Shown in pieces: positions 1-10,500 of a stretch of DNA of 17,340 nucleotides. Origin of the DNA: Amoebophrya sp. AT5.2 (Eukaryota; Sar; Dinophyceae; Syndiniales; Amoebophryaceae). Made by a program: the position numbers and the translations under genes. The stretch covers positions 1-17,340 of the forward strand of contig RXOD01004900.1 of the NCBI GenBank assembly GCA_005223375.1, read 5' to 3'. The notes beneath the pieces are model-generated. The model saw only the letters and a list, made by a program, of their open reading frames with translations. It made no database searches and was not told the origin of the DNA. The stretch's first letter is position 1. Every line of letters begins with the position of its first letter.

Positions 1-66
1 GCGGCGCCAGCCGGAACCGGGGGAGCGGCCACCGGGGAAGAACCCCCGGAAGGCGACACAGGCTGA
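1..66 (+). CDS. Possible 3' end of a plus-strand gene (partial)
   Basis: Frame 1 is open from the first base and ends at TGA (64-66). It encodes 21 residues rich in Ala, Gly and Pro and ending in Asp-Thr-Gly. The stretch is far more GC-rich than the DNA that follows, as coding sequence is elsewhere in this window. If real, this gene converges on the RAP gene. An AATAAA at 411-416 on the plus strand could serve it, but lies about 345 nt beyond the stop. No family can be named from so short a piece, and the minus strand could equally be the coding one. Confidence 0.25.
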   Translation, partial: AAPAGTGGAATGEEPPEGDTG

Positions 67-759
67 CTCGCTCCACAACCCATGATGTTGCTTTCGATGC
101 GCTGCGGAGTAAATCCGAGGAACGACGGACGCTTTTGCTTTTCCGAAGAAGCGAAGAGGGCGCTCTATATCTTGCTTTCTAGGGACGTTTTTTTGGAATT
201 GGAGGTGAGTGCTTGTTTTCGATATCCGCAGCTGATGTCGGAGTTATGGTACGTAAAAGTCGAGGGGACGACAAAGTGCAGTCGCAATTTCCTTCGATGC
301 AATGAATCTACTGCGCGGGCCAGAATCAATCCTGACGGGGTGTTGAAGTTGAAGCATGTAAGTCAACGCACTTCTACGTACTGAAAAATTTTTATTACGG
401 ACATCATCCCAATAAAAGCCCACGATCATCTTTACGAAGCCCTCACGTTAATCTTCACCGAGACCGACCCGCATTGATTAAGTTTGACTTTGACGAGTAC
501 GTCTCGCTGATAGTACCATGCAGCTCCACGGACCAGAATCAATCGCTTTGTTGCCACGGTTCAAATACGGAATGGGAGCCGTGCGTCTCATCTCACAACG
601 ATGTGCGCTTTACGAGTTCTTTTGCGAGCCACAAAGTGAGGTTCTTCACTCAGTCGGGCTTTTGGCGGAGTCACGATGAACGTCCACGATACACGTAGCA
701 CCACCTCGCAGCAGCACCTGGACCTCCTGCTTTGCATGCATGGAAAAAGTACGAGTTCC
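67..759. other. Region without a supported gene, 3' flank of the RAP gene
   Basis: This stretch lies between the possible plus-strand gene end and the RAP stop codon. It holds only short open frames with no recognisable family motif. A minus-strand AATAAA (391-396 read in reverse) and a plus-strand AATAAA (411-416) sit close together, which would suit the 3' ends of two converging transcripts. They are far from the stops (about 365 and 345 nt), so they are only candidate polyadenylation signals. Confidence 0.4.
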
Positions 760-3645
760 TCAGGATTTCACTCTTTGCGCGACTCTCCGTCCCTTCGAGA
801 CTAGGTAGAGCACCTTATCCTCCACTATTTTCAGTTCCCCCCATTCGTAGTACGGAATGTGCAGCACGGTGTAACCCTGTATCTCGAGCAGATACGTGTG
901 CAATTTCGACAAGGCCGTGCGCTCCGTCGTGTCGCTGTAGTAGCAGTACGCCCCTAGCGGTTGAAGAACCGTTTTGCGCTCCGGCAGAATCAAGTAATCT
1001 TCCTGGTCGACGTGCACGAGGGGCTTCGGTTCCAGCTTCACGCGCAGCTCGTTCTCGACAATGTCAAACAGCTCGCGCTTCCATCGGCTGCAACTGATCT
1101 TGTTATGCACACCCCCTGCCTTCGTCTGGGTTGTCGACGTGCTGGACGAGGATGCTGTGTCGTCCGCTGTGGCTGCTTCGGTTTGAGGATCATTGTCCCG
1201 CATGCCGTCCTGCCGCGTCCCATCTTGTTTAGCACCGTGAGGACTGCCCACGATTGTTGTCGCGCCGTCCAGATAAAAATCTGTCGTAGTTTGCTCCTCG
1301 TCCACTACTACTTGCCTCAGTTGGTCTCTCTGCTTCTTCGTGAGCCGCTTTCCCTCTGCTGTGCCCTGATGCACACCAGCCCCCCTTCTCCGTTCGTCCA
1401 GCCGCGCGACGTGGCGGGCATGCAACTCGCGCTCCCGTGGTAGGCAATCGCGCTCGAACAGCAACACTTCGCGGGCGAACAAGCGTCGCAGTGGTTTCTC
1501 GTGTTTCAGCATCAGGAACGCAGACCGCAACTTGCGCAGGTGGTAGGGGCGCAGCTGGCTCACGCTACTCGAATTACCGAAATAAGCGCCTACCACCTAC
1601 TACAACTACCAGTCCAGCTGTGCCACTCGAAGTGGATTGCAGGCGCAGCTAAGTGTTAGGCGGGAGGATTTGAGTGCTGGCGGGCCCTTCAAGTACAGTG
1701 ACATCAATACGCAATATTTATGCTTAAACGTCCGGTTGCAATATCTATGCTTTACTTCGTTCTCGGCTGCAATATTTATGCTTAAACGAGAGGTGGTGCC
1801 AGCTGCGCCCCTACCACCTGCAGCTGGCTCACGCTATCGTTAGCCTGTGGACACATCTTGCGCAAGCTTGTGTAGGTGGTAGGGGCGCAGCTGGCTCACG
1901 CTATCGAGAACTCGCTGCAGCAACGCTCGTACCAGCTGCGGATTCCGCTCTCCCGCTTTTGTGAAGCACACGGCCGCCTGTAGCAGCATACTCACAGCAA
2001 GCAGGTCGAGCGGCTCCCTGCTCCGCTTCGCCGCGGTCGCGTTCGCACTGCGGTCCGCTAGTTGCCGCTGCGCTCCCGTCGCATCAGAATCATCTTCCCC
2101 CCCAGGAATTGGAATTTTCCCACGGGTGTTTGTATCTCCGAACAGACGAGGCGCCAGCACGCGAAGATCGTCAGGATCGTCCTCGTCAGGTGAAAAATCT
2201 TCCGACAGCACTTGCGCGAGCATGTCGTCATCCTCCGCTTCTTCTTGCTGCTTCCGCCGCAGCACTTCCGCCTCCTCGTCCCTCCGCGCTTCCGCTTCAT
2301 CATCTCCCAACCCAGACCACGAGACGTTCACGATCCTGCGTCCGGCCGCCTTACCAGCGAGAAACGCCTCCTCTGCAGCACTCGTCACGAGCATCGCGGC
2401 GGTAGAATCTTCCGCATCGTCTATTCTGCTGCCGGTCCCCGAGCCAACATCCCCGCCGCGCAGACAACCGCCTTTTTCACCTTGGTTTTCATCGACGTCG
2501 TGGTCGGCTTCCAGCAACAGTGAAGGACCACGACAGGGAAAGTCCACCTCGACGTACCCGTTTGCGACCGCGGTCCGCTCCAGCGCTGCGTACAGCTTCG
2601 GCGCGTCGAAGTCCAGTTTGCAGAACGCCGCGTACAGGACCGCGAGGTTCCGCCCCGCAAAGTCTCCGCTCTGCTTCAGCGCCGCCTTCGCGATCACCGA
2701 CAGCACGCCGCCGTCCCGCCAGTCGATCCGGGCCATCGCGGCGGCGAGCAGGCTGAGGCCCTGCGGCCGCATCTCCCGCGCGACGATGCACAGCTTCTTC
2801 GCGTGCACGAGCTTCCAAAGCCGCGGCTCGTACAAGTGGAAATGCGCCGCGGCGTTGCACACCAGCGCCAGGTCCCAAGCGGTCCAGGACCGTTGCAGCG
2901 CCAGATAGGACTGGAGCAGCAGCTGGAAGGTGTCCAGCTCCTTGACCAACTCGAGCTTGCGGAACGCGTTCAAGATGAGCGCAAGACCGCGCGGAGCGTA
3001 CTCGGAGGCGTGCCGCACGGCCAGGAAAGAGAGCTCCTTCAGGAACTTCCGGTCGCGGTACTTCACGCGCGCCAGCCCGTAGTAGAGCAAAAGAACGTCC
3101 TGCGGCTTGAGGAAAAGGAGGTGGCGCGTGACCTCGTCCAGAAGCTTCTCCCACACACGCTCGTCGCGGCAGCTGCGCACCGCGCTGCGCCACACGGCGC
3201 GGCAGCAAGGAGTCACGTTCTTGCTGGACGGACGAGCCCCTCTTGTCCCGTCGGAGCGGGCGATCACGTCGCGCTCACCAGACGCAACACAGGTCTGATC
3301 AAACTCTTTGGGCTCCGCTTTTCTTGGCAGCAGCAGAGAATCCGAAGCACCGTCGAAGCCGGCGTCGGTGCGCGCATTGAATTCGGCTTCGGAGACAAAA
3401 AGCCGCTCGAACTCATGCGCAAAGTCTTCGTCAGGTACCTGCGGCTCGTCTCCGGCGGGAGCCACGCGTTGCCAAGGTGCCGCCGTCGCCACTGCGCGAT
3501 AGGATCCTAGGCGAAATGCTCGCGACTGCCTGTGATGGAGACACGGTCTGTTGCGTCGCTGCTGCTCTGCCTGGGACAGCCACTTGTTCGCATTGATCGC
3601 ACACTGTCGTCCTGGGCGTGTCGTCGAAGACAGAGCTGCGGACAT
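760..3645 (-). CDS. RAP-domain protein with helical repeats, probably mitochondrial RNA-binding
   Basis: Two exons, 3645-1900 and 1554-760, give 846 residues with the intron in phase 0. Residues 1-65 are rich in Arg, Ala and Ser with no acidic residue, as in a mitochondrial presequence. Residues about 165-360 contain successive helix pairs carrying motifs such as KPQDVLLLYYGLARV, APRGLALILNAFRKL and RPQGLSLLAAAMARI, typical of FASTK/heptatricopeptide-type RNA-binding repeats. Residues about 382-545 are an acidic low-complexity spacer, and another repeat spans about 547-600. The last 68 residues (779-846) are a RAP domain, with the hallmark GYTVLHIPYYEWGELK near the C-terminus. RAP proteins of this build act on organelle RNA (rRNA or mRNA stability and processing) in apicomplexans, dinoflagellates and green algae; that role is inferred here. 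The ATG at 3645 has A at -3 and opens directly into the presequence. The exact splice sites are uncertain because both intron ends lie in a repeated sequence: an alternative in-frame choice (donor GTGTCC, acceptor near 1534) adds a few residues. Confidence 0.85.
1538..1567 (+). repeat. 30-bp direct repeat, copy 1 (intron 3' end)
   Basis: Identical over 30 bp to 1874-1903 (begins aggtggtaggggc, ends ggctcacgcta). It spans the acceptor side of the RAP intron. Confidence 0.95.
1711..1788 (+). repeat. Three spaced copies of an AT-rich 20-mer
   Basis: The 20-mer gcaatatttatgcttaaacg occurs at 1711-1730 and 1769-1788, with a diverged copy at 1738-1754. Spacing between copy starts is 27 and 31 nt. 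All three lie inside the RAP intron. Confidence 0.9.
1800..1819 (-). repeat. Inverted 20-bp copy of the intron-flanking repeat
   Basis: The sequence cagctgcgcccctaccacct is the exact reverse complement of the first 20 bp of the flanking repeat (1538-1557 and 1874-1893). It abuts the partial direct copy at 1820-1839, so inverted and direct copies lie back to back. Confidence 0.95.
1874..1903 (+). repeat. 30-bp direct repeat, copy 2 (intron 5' end)
   Basis: Exact second copy of 1538-1567, spanning the donor side of the RAP intron. A partial direct copy of 20 bp (gcagctggctcacgctatcg) also lies at 1820-1839 inside the intron and matches 1887-1906. Confidence 0.95.
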
Positions 3646-3766
3646 CGTGTATGATTGCTAGGTAACTGCGCTTGCTACGCTTCGTCTGAAAGAATTTGAA
3701 ACTCCGTTCTTCGTGGCACGAAGACGAACTACTTCATCGCTGCCTGTGGTGCCCGGGAAAGAAATA

Positions 3767-3788
3767 AATATGAAAGTACATTCATATT
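3767..3788. repeat. Small inverted repeat, 8-bp stem
   Basis: aatatgaa (3767-3774) and ttcatatt (3781-3788) are exact complements around a 6-nt loop. It lies about 120 nt upstream of the RAP start codon. No function is known. Confidence 0.6.
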
Positions 3789-4511
3789 CAAGAAAACGAA
3801 ATTAATTTGCTTTATATGCTTACTGCACAGCTGCAAAGAATGAGCACGATAGACGTAGACCACGAGAACTTTCTTATTGTGTTGCTACTCACTGAAACAT
3901 GAATGTACATGTAGTAACCACTGCAAAGACATCGCATGTGTCGTGAAAAAGGGTCACTTATATGTACGATCGAATCGAAACTTCGTAGTGTGCAAGGATC
4001 ACGATGGCCACGAGCACGACAAGTGGGGAGCCCGAGCTCTGGCACACGACGAGTAACTCTGGCAGAAAAACGGGCCCAAATAAGGTCCAACAGTGATCCA
4101 CACGCAGTCAGCACGAAGCATCTTAGATGCTCGCACAGGCACACACATCGATGCGACGACAAACGAAACCGCCTCTAGCAAAAATGATTACGCATGCTGA
4201 TGCAGCTCATTCGTTATCATGATCCATTAACTCGCTCCACGTTGTACCCACAACAACGCCAATATCAACACGAAGGAATTGACGGCAGCGACCACACTGC
4301 TCCGTGTGTCGCGGGTGAGCGTCCCGCGCTCCTGCCCCGCTTTCGGGTACGAGAAAAGTAAAGTCGTGTTATGGAATGAGTTTGAGCGTCTCCCAATGCC
4401 GATGCGTCTCGTATTTGTCTCCTTGTGTGCGCGAGGACGCGACACACCATGCGAGCCGTGTAGTGACGACTACGTAGAAGTGAATTACAGTGCTGTCAGA
4501 ACAGAGCACAC

Positions 4512-4539
4512 TCCACCCAAAAATTGATTTCTGGGTGGA
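4512..4539. repeat. Inverted repeat, 8-bp stem
   Basis: tccaccca (4512-4519) and tgggtgga (4532-4539) are exact complements, with further pairing possible in the AT-rich loop. It lies in intergenic DNA and no function is known. Confidence 0.6.
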
Positions 4540-5426
4540 ACTCTCTGCATAACGGCAACGAGTACAGCGGGGTAGCGTACTTACTAGTTCAAAAACTGAA
4601 CCGTGATGGGAACCAAGGCTGAAGGGGCCTTGCGTGGCACAGAGAAGAGCCTTGCGTGTGCAGCAAGTGCACTCGGCTAGCACCAGGTGGGACCTCCAGA
4701 AATGAACTCAAGTCCATCTCAATGAAAGAATGGGATATTGTGGTTGCTGACTAACCAAATGAGGCACAGTAGGCTGCTCTGTGAGAAAAGTCCGTTGACT
4801 CATCTACTTCGCATTGCCACCGCTGCCAAATTAATACTGTAAGTATCGGGGAGGCTGCCGTTTCCAGATCGCCACGGTATGGGTATGTGCCAACATGAAG
4901 GAATCTGCAACACTATACACCTTGATCGAAGGAAAAGGAATCATTGCAATATAGAAGCTTTGGTCGCTCGCAACAAGAAGAAGAACGGGTGGGGACCTAT
5001 TACATTGTTTGCCTGTGAGAGTACTGACGTGCATGCCGTATGTCTCCCGTATGCGTGCTTCTGCAGCTGCTGTTGTATTTCTACGTAAGTATCCATCACA
5101 CGTCATCTACCAGCACCTTCTCGCCTTCCTACATTCGTAGCTGCTCGGGAGTTCCTCTGCCTCTACAGCTTCATCAGTAGAAGTCAGTACCCAATCAAAG
5201 AAGTGCGGAGACGCAATGGATCCCACGCAAACAACTTTGTTAAGACAAGCCAGCTCTACCACTACCTCTAGCACGCCCGAGCGCATAAAATTTAGTCCAT
5301 CATTTCAGTTTCAACATGGCGATTTCCTGGCAATGGAAGGACAGCTCTACCTTCGACTTTCAGAGAACCCCGTACCGCGACCATACTTTCTTCCTTATTT
5401 TCGAGTCTCACATAGCTTCAAAAAAC

Positions 5427-7520
5427 TCACCATGTTGCCGCGTTGCGCACTGCGAGCAGTAGTTCGTCGATTTCCTTCGGACTGTGCAGGCACGAGATCG
5501 CGATGCGCAGCGTCGGCGTCCACTCCGTGTGGATGCTCATCCGTGTGTCCAGCGCCCGTTCGGTGAGCGGCCGCTCGAAGATGTCCAGCCCCGTGCGTGC
5601 CTGCACCTCCTCCAGCGCTTTCTGGTACCGCACCCGTGTACGCTCGCACACGGACTTCCGCGTCAACGAGTGCACGCTGAACTGCCGCATCTGGTTGCCG
5701 TTAGAGCTGCTGTTGCTGTTCATCGTCATCCCGCCCGCCCCTTGACTCCCCTGCACACTGGCGGCGGAATCGCTGTCCGAGTCCCCGCTGGAGGCGGCGG
5801 AGGCCACGAGGATCTTCGGCTTCAGGTGCAGCACATAGCTGTCCCCACGTACCTCGTACTTCTGGCTCAGAAACCGCCGCGCCGCCGTCTGTAGGTGCTC
5901 CGTGAGCGCGCTCAGCTGCCGCACGCGGTCTGGGACGGCTGCCTGGAACCGGGACGTCGCAGCCGCCCCGCTGCTCCGGCTGTACGACATGGACGTTGAG
6001 GTGGACGTGGAGGGGGCTGTGGTTGCAGCTGTCATCGTGGGGGCACTCGTGGTCTCGTTAACTTCCGAACACTTTGAGGAAGTGGTCTCGTCCTCCGACG
6101 CGACGGTGGTCCCCGGCGTGTCATCACTGCCCGCGCGCTTCCGCAGCTCTACAGCCGCGCTCGTGCCGCGCAGCGAACCCTCGGGACTTTCGTCGTCGAC
6201 GTCCTGGACTTTTCCGATCGTCTCCATGTCCGCGCAGCTGCTGGTGCTCGAAGCCGCCGACGAGCTACCCGCGCCACTGTCGCTGCTGGTGCTCGGCGTA
6301 CCCAGGGTGCGACCCAGCTTTTCTGCTGCTTCCCGCAGCTTCAGCGCGTTTTCCTCCTCCCGCTCCTCCCGTGCACGGGAACCTGGCGGCAAGAACGAAA
6401 ACGTAAACGACCCGTTTCTACCGTTCGCGGTCGAGGCAGCAGCTGCCTCTTCCAACCGGCCGCTTCCCAGCTGCTTCGTGACTTTTCCCAGGTCCTCCAC
6501 CACTTCTTTACTCCACAGGCAGCTCACGCCCGGCGCGGAAGCCGAGAAGCAGTACCCGGAGGCCGTTAGACGCAGGTGGCGGTCGTCACCCTGGCCCGCG
6601 CAGAAGCCGCCCACGCTACCCACGGCGAACTCCAGAGACCCCAAATAGACGTCGATCACGCTCGGCTTCATGCCGAAGAACTCGCACACGCCCCGCGGCG
6701 CCACGCCGCCGAGGGAGAGCGTCTCGTCCACAATCAGCTGCAGCCGAAACTCGTCCTTCAGCCGCGCGAGGTGTTCCAGTTCGCACAGCGAGCCGTCGCA
6801 CTGGTAGAGGCCCTCGGCGACCACGAACCGCTTGCTGTACTCGTCGAGGGGGACGATTTCGCGCTCGAGCTCCCCGAACCGGTCCGGCAGGGAGCCGAAG
6901 AGCATGGCGTCCTCGCGAAAACCGACCTTCTCGCGGTCGATGCGCTCCACGTTGCGCCAGTCCTGCAGCCAAATCTCCAGGTCCTGCATGTCCTCCACGA
7001 AAACCAACGTGCACTTGCCGTTCAGCCGAAGCCCAGACTTAATGCCGTAGTGACACTTGCCAAAGCAAAACACCTGTCGCGATTTACAAGCAATTAGTGG
7101 GAGGTGGCGGCAGTCTCAGCCTCACGTTGTGGAGAGGGCCTGAAAGAATGTAAGACGAATCTCCTGTTGCTGTTCAGTCTATTCAAAGGATTAGGAAGAT
7201 GTTGAAACTGCTTCAGTTATACTAGATAGCCGGGAATAAAGAGATTCCTCCTGTACCAAGTCTTTTGCGCCGATCAGGGGGCTTGCGAGTACTGACGAGG
7301 CTACGGACACGCCTTGGGCGAAAAAGATCGCGTACTCGGTTTCCAGGAGCGCGTTTAGGGACTTTTCTAGTGCCAAATGTTCCATAGTCGTGCCGTAGAA
7401 CCCGCGCGGGCCGCACGTGCCGAACCCATGGGTGGACATGTACTCATCGCACAGGTCCGGCAGTCTGGCCGGGGCGTCCTGGATCATGCCCAGCGGATCC
7501 AGAGTCCCGAAATTGTTCCG
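5427..7520 (-). other. LCB1-like half of the fused SPT
   Basis: Residues about 808-1443. The signature FGTCGPRGFYGT is intact; Cys843 corresponds to human SPTLC1 Cys133. Further matches are RFVVAEGLYQCDGSLCEL, GSLEFAVGSVGGFCAG and GYCFSASAPG. As in other LCB1 proteins the PLP lysine is missing (the GSLEFAVGSVGG segment has none), so this half is expected to be structural and to complete the active site. Two low-complexity insertions interrupt it: about residues 1100-1273 (positions 5940-6461) and about 1318-1356 (5691-5807). The C-terminal strand and helix (LRIAISCLHSPKEIDELLLA) follow. Confidence 0.9.
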
Positions 7521-10500
7521 CGCCCTCCGGCGTCGACGCGCCCCACTCGTCGAAGACGACGAGCCCCCGCTTTTAAAGTTGCCCTTGATGCCGCTGCTGC
7601 TAGTATCCTCCTCGTCGACGTCCACCCCCTCAGCAGGTTCTTCATCCTCTGCCACCTCTTCCTCTCGACCCGCCTCCGCGAAACTGTTCGTGGCTGAAGA
7701 GGACGAAGACATGGAATCGTCCGCACTCGACACAGACCGCGTGCGCCCGGCTCTACCTGGGAAAGCTGGTGTAGGGGTAGCGGCAGCTATGAGCGGAAGG
7801 TCCTCCACAACCGGCAACTCGACAAATCCGTCCACGCTCCCGAGCGGCTCGAACTGGGGCTTCTTCGAGTAGGGCTCGCAACTCAACGGCGCCTCGCGCA
7901 GCCACTTGTAGTAGGCCTGGTTCGTGAGACATGGGTCCCTTTTGCGGAACAAGATCCCCAGCTGGTTGCCCAGCTTCTCCAGGATCGCAAGCGTGTCGTC
8001 GATCTGCTGCATGGTATGCGCGGCGGAAACGCAAAACCGCGCCCGGGGCAGCATGTACGGCGTGGCGGGGGCGCACACCACCACGATGGCCACGCCCAGC
8101 TTCATGCCGTTCACACTGAAATACCACATGGACTCCTGATCCATCAGCACAGGAACGACAGGGGAGTCTTCGTCACCGAGAACCTGTGAAGATCATGTTT
8201 ATGGTGGAGTACTTACTTAGAAGCTTTATGGATCAGGTATAGAGGAAATGAAGTAGATGGCACGACCATTATAATGCCCACCAATGACGTACCAGGCCTC
8301 GTAGAGGTTGAGGTACTGGAAGAACTGTGTCAATAAGTACCCAGAACCCGATTTCCGCGAGCCTTCTTCGAAAGTGGTTGCTGTTTCTGCGGAGGTCGCG
8401 GATTTTGTTCTTGCCGCGCGCCTCGCCGAGCAGGTCGAGGGCGGCCAGGGCCTGCGCCGCGCACGCTGGCGACATGGACGGAGCGAACGTCGCATTCGGA
8501 CTGTTCTTCCGGAGGTTCGCGATCACCGCTTTGTCAGCCGCGATGTAACCCCCGGCCGAACCAAACGACTTGGTGAAAGTACCCATCATCACGTCCACCT
8601 TCTCGCGAGGCACCCCCATCAGCTCCGTGATTCCGCGCCCAGTCACACCTGTCGGAGTTCAGTTCGGTGTTGACATTGATGGAGATTCGGGAGTAGATTG
8701 TTCTTGGTGTCCTTTGTTGCTATTCATCGCGAATTGTTATCAGTTCAATATCAATTGATTCGAGTCCTTGATTGCCTTATCACCTCCAGATCTAGAAGAA
8801 CCAGGTTTTCATACTCAGAGCGACTTTCTGTTTCTACAGCGGGGTAAGTACCAACTGCCCCGATGCTGTGCGCTTCGTCTAAATACAGCAGCGCCCCGTA
8901 CTTGTCTTTCAGCGCCACGATCTCCCTCAACCGCGCGAAGTCTCCCTCCATCGAGTAGATGCCTTCGACGATCACGAGTATCTTTCTCCATGGCGCGCCG
9001 TTCGGCTGCCCGACGTCGCAGGCGTGTTTCAGTTTCTGTTCGAGGTCGACCATGTCGTTGTGCGCGAACGCCTTCACGGTCACGCTGGACATGCGGACGC
9101 CCTCGATGATGCTCTTGTGGTTCAGTTCATCGCTGAAGATAAGGCAGCCCTTTCCGTTCCCCTCCGGGTCGATCAGGCACGGAATGATCGTGCTGTTCGT
9201 GGCGAAGCCCATCCCGATCACGAACGCGTCCTCCTTGTCCAAGAAGCTCGCGACCTTGGTCTCCAGCTCCTTGTGCACCTTGTTCGTGCCCTGAGAGCCG
9301 CCCCGCGTGCTCCCGGTGCTCAGCCCCACGTCCCGGATGCACCGCGCCACCAGCGGCGTGCAGTACTCGTCGACCCCGCCAAAGCCCAGATAGTTGTACG
9401 AGCCCAGGTTCACGCACTTCACCGATTTCTCGGAAATCCGCACAGGCTGGTAGGGCGCAAGCAGCTTTTGATCTTTCCGTTCCCGGAACACCACCTCGAC
9501 GGTGCTGGCCGGCGCAGAACAAATCGGCCGATTCCAACAATCCTCGTACATCTGGTACGCGTGCTCAATGTACAAAGCCTGGAACCCGGTCCGTTTGTCG
9601 CGAGTGAAGTACGAGTAACCCGGGTCCAGCTTGAACAGCCACTGGACAAACCAAAGCTGTGTGATTTGTTGCGTGTGATCGAGGGTGCGTCATGGAGCCG
9701 GAACGAGTCAGTATGTACGAGCAAGAGATGGACGTAAGTTGGTAAAAAAACCTCGTCATGAAACGACTGTACAGCGACTGGGCGTGATGAGAAAAAGCTG
9801 CGAAAGAGAAAGTATCCAGAAATACGTTTTCCTTAATGACGGCAAAGGCTGCGATCTTCAGGTAGCCCCAGATGACGCGCACCTTGAACCACATATCCGT
9901 ATCCAGCTTGTGGGGCGGAAACTGTTGAAACTCGCAGTCGGTGCGGGGCAACATCGTGTAATGCTGCTTCTTCTCCTTCTCCACCAAGACGGCGCCCGCC
10001 TTCGGCGGCACCTTGCTGCAAAACGTCGGGCTCGCAGCATACTTGCGACCTGTGGGAAGATTCATGATGATGTGGGAACGAGAAGCGAAAGGTTGTTCTT
10101 TAGTTATTTCGGTTTTATTTCCTTAGACTGGACGAGCGTTTATCATTCACAAGAATTGTTCATGCGGCCCAAATAAATCCCCACCTTTTTCCCTCGCTTC
10201 CAGTGCCATAAAGCTGCTTCTCCGGTTGTTTGCTGTGGCGTTTGCTGTGGGTTCCACTTCCTTGGTTTTCAGGTTGGCGCGCGTGGGCCAGATCCAGGAG
10301 GGAGCAAAGAGCCATTTCGTGAGCACGTCCAGGCTCGGCTCCTGCAGGTTGTACCAGAGGTCGTAGGGGCTGTCCTCGGGGAAAACGAAGTGGCTGCACA
10401 CGTATCCCGAGTTCCCCGGGTTCGCATCTAGCACGAACAAAAGGAACCCGCCCAGCACGACCAGGAGCAGGTGTCCGAAGAAGATGTGGTCCTCGCCAAG

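Larger units (their letters stand above)
1555..1899 (-). other. RAP gene intron built from repeats
   Basis: A GT-AG intron of 345 nt: donor GTGAGC after Ser582, acceptor GAGCCAG before Leu583, phase 0. The two reading frames on either side both contain the residues SVSQLRPYHL, because the DNA across each splice site is duplicated. No pyrimidine tract precedes the acceptor. The interior carries inverted and tandem repeats, listed separately. An intron is the simplest reading because the upstream frame otherwise stops at 1840 and the RAP domain would be separated from its helical repeats. Confidence 0.65.
3646..5426. other. Intergenic region between the SPT 3' end and RAP 5' end
   Basis: About 1.8 kb, more AT-rich than the genes, with only short open frames and no recognised family. 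It must hold the RAP promoter and 5' UTR and the SPT 3' UTR. Two short hairpins are visible (3767-3788 and 4512-4539). No tRNA, rRNA or snRNA was recognised by eye. Confidence 0.5.

Noticed and set aside
82..384. 100-codon plus-strand frame near the window start
   Set aside because: No recognisable motif, mixed composition, and it lies in the less GC-rich DNA that behaves as intergenic elsewhere.
1840..1900. RAP repeat protein ending at the in-frame stop at 1840 as a separate gene
   Set aside because: The downstream frame starts with the same repeated residues and carries the RAP domain, and a phase-0 GT-AG intron joins them; two independent genes would be less economical.
1961..2908. 315-codon plus-strand open frame rich in Ser and Arg
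   Set aside because: It is antisense to the helical-repeat exon of the RAP gene and has only biased composition with no family motif.
2489..3208. 239-codon minus-strand frame overlapping the RAP exon
   Set aside because: Arg/Ala-rich shadow frame of GC-rich coding DNA; the RAP frame explains the same bases with recognisable repeats.
3812..4162. 116-codon minus-strand frame between RAP and SPT
   Set aside because: Cys/Ser-rich with no family match, composition like the surrounding non-coding DNA.
5902..6648. 248-codon plus-strand frame
   Set aside because: Antisense shadow of the Ser/Thr-rich insertion in the LCB1 half; low complexity and no start context or motif.
8184..8341. Apparent frameshift in the LCB2 half, where family similarity stops after residues GFW
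   Set aside because: A donor at 8340 and acceptor at 8184 in phase 0 restore the family sequence (continuing VLGDEDSPVVPV), so this is an intron and not a broken gene.
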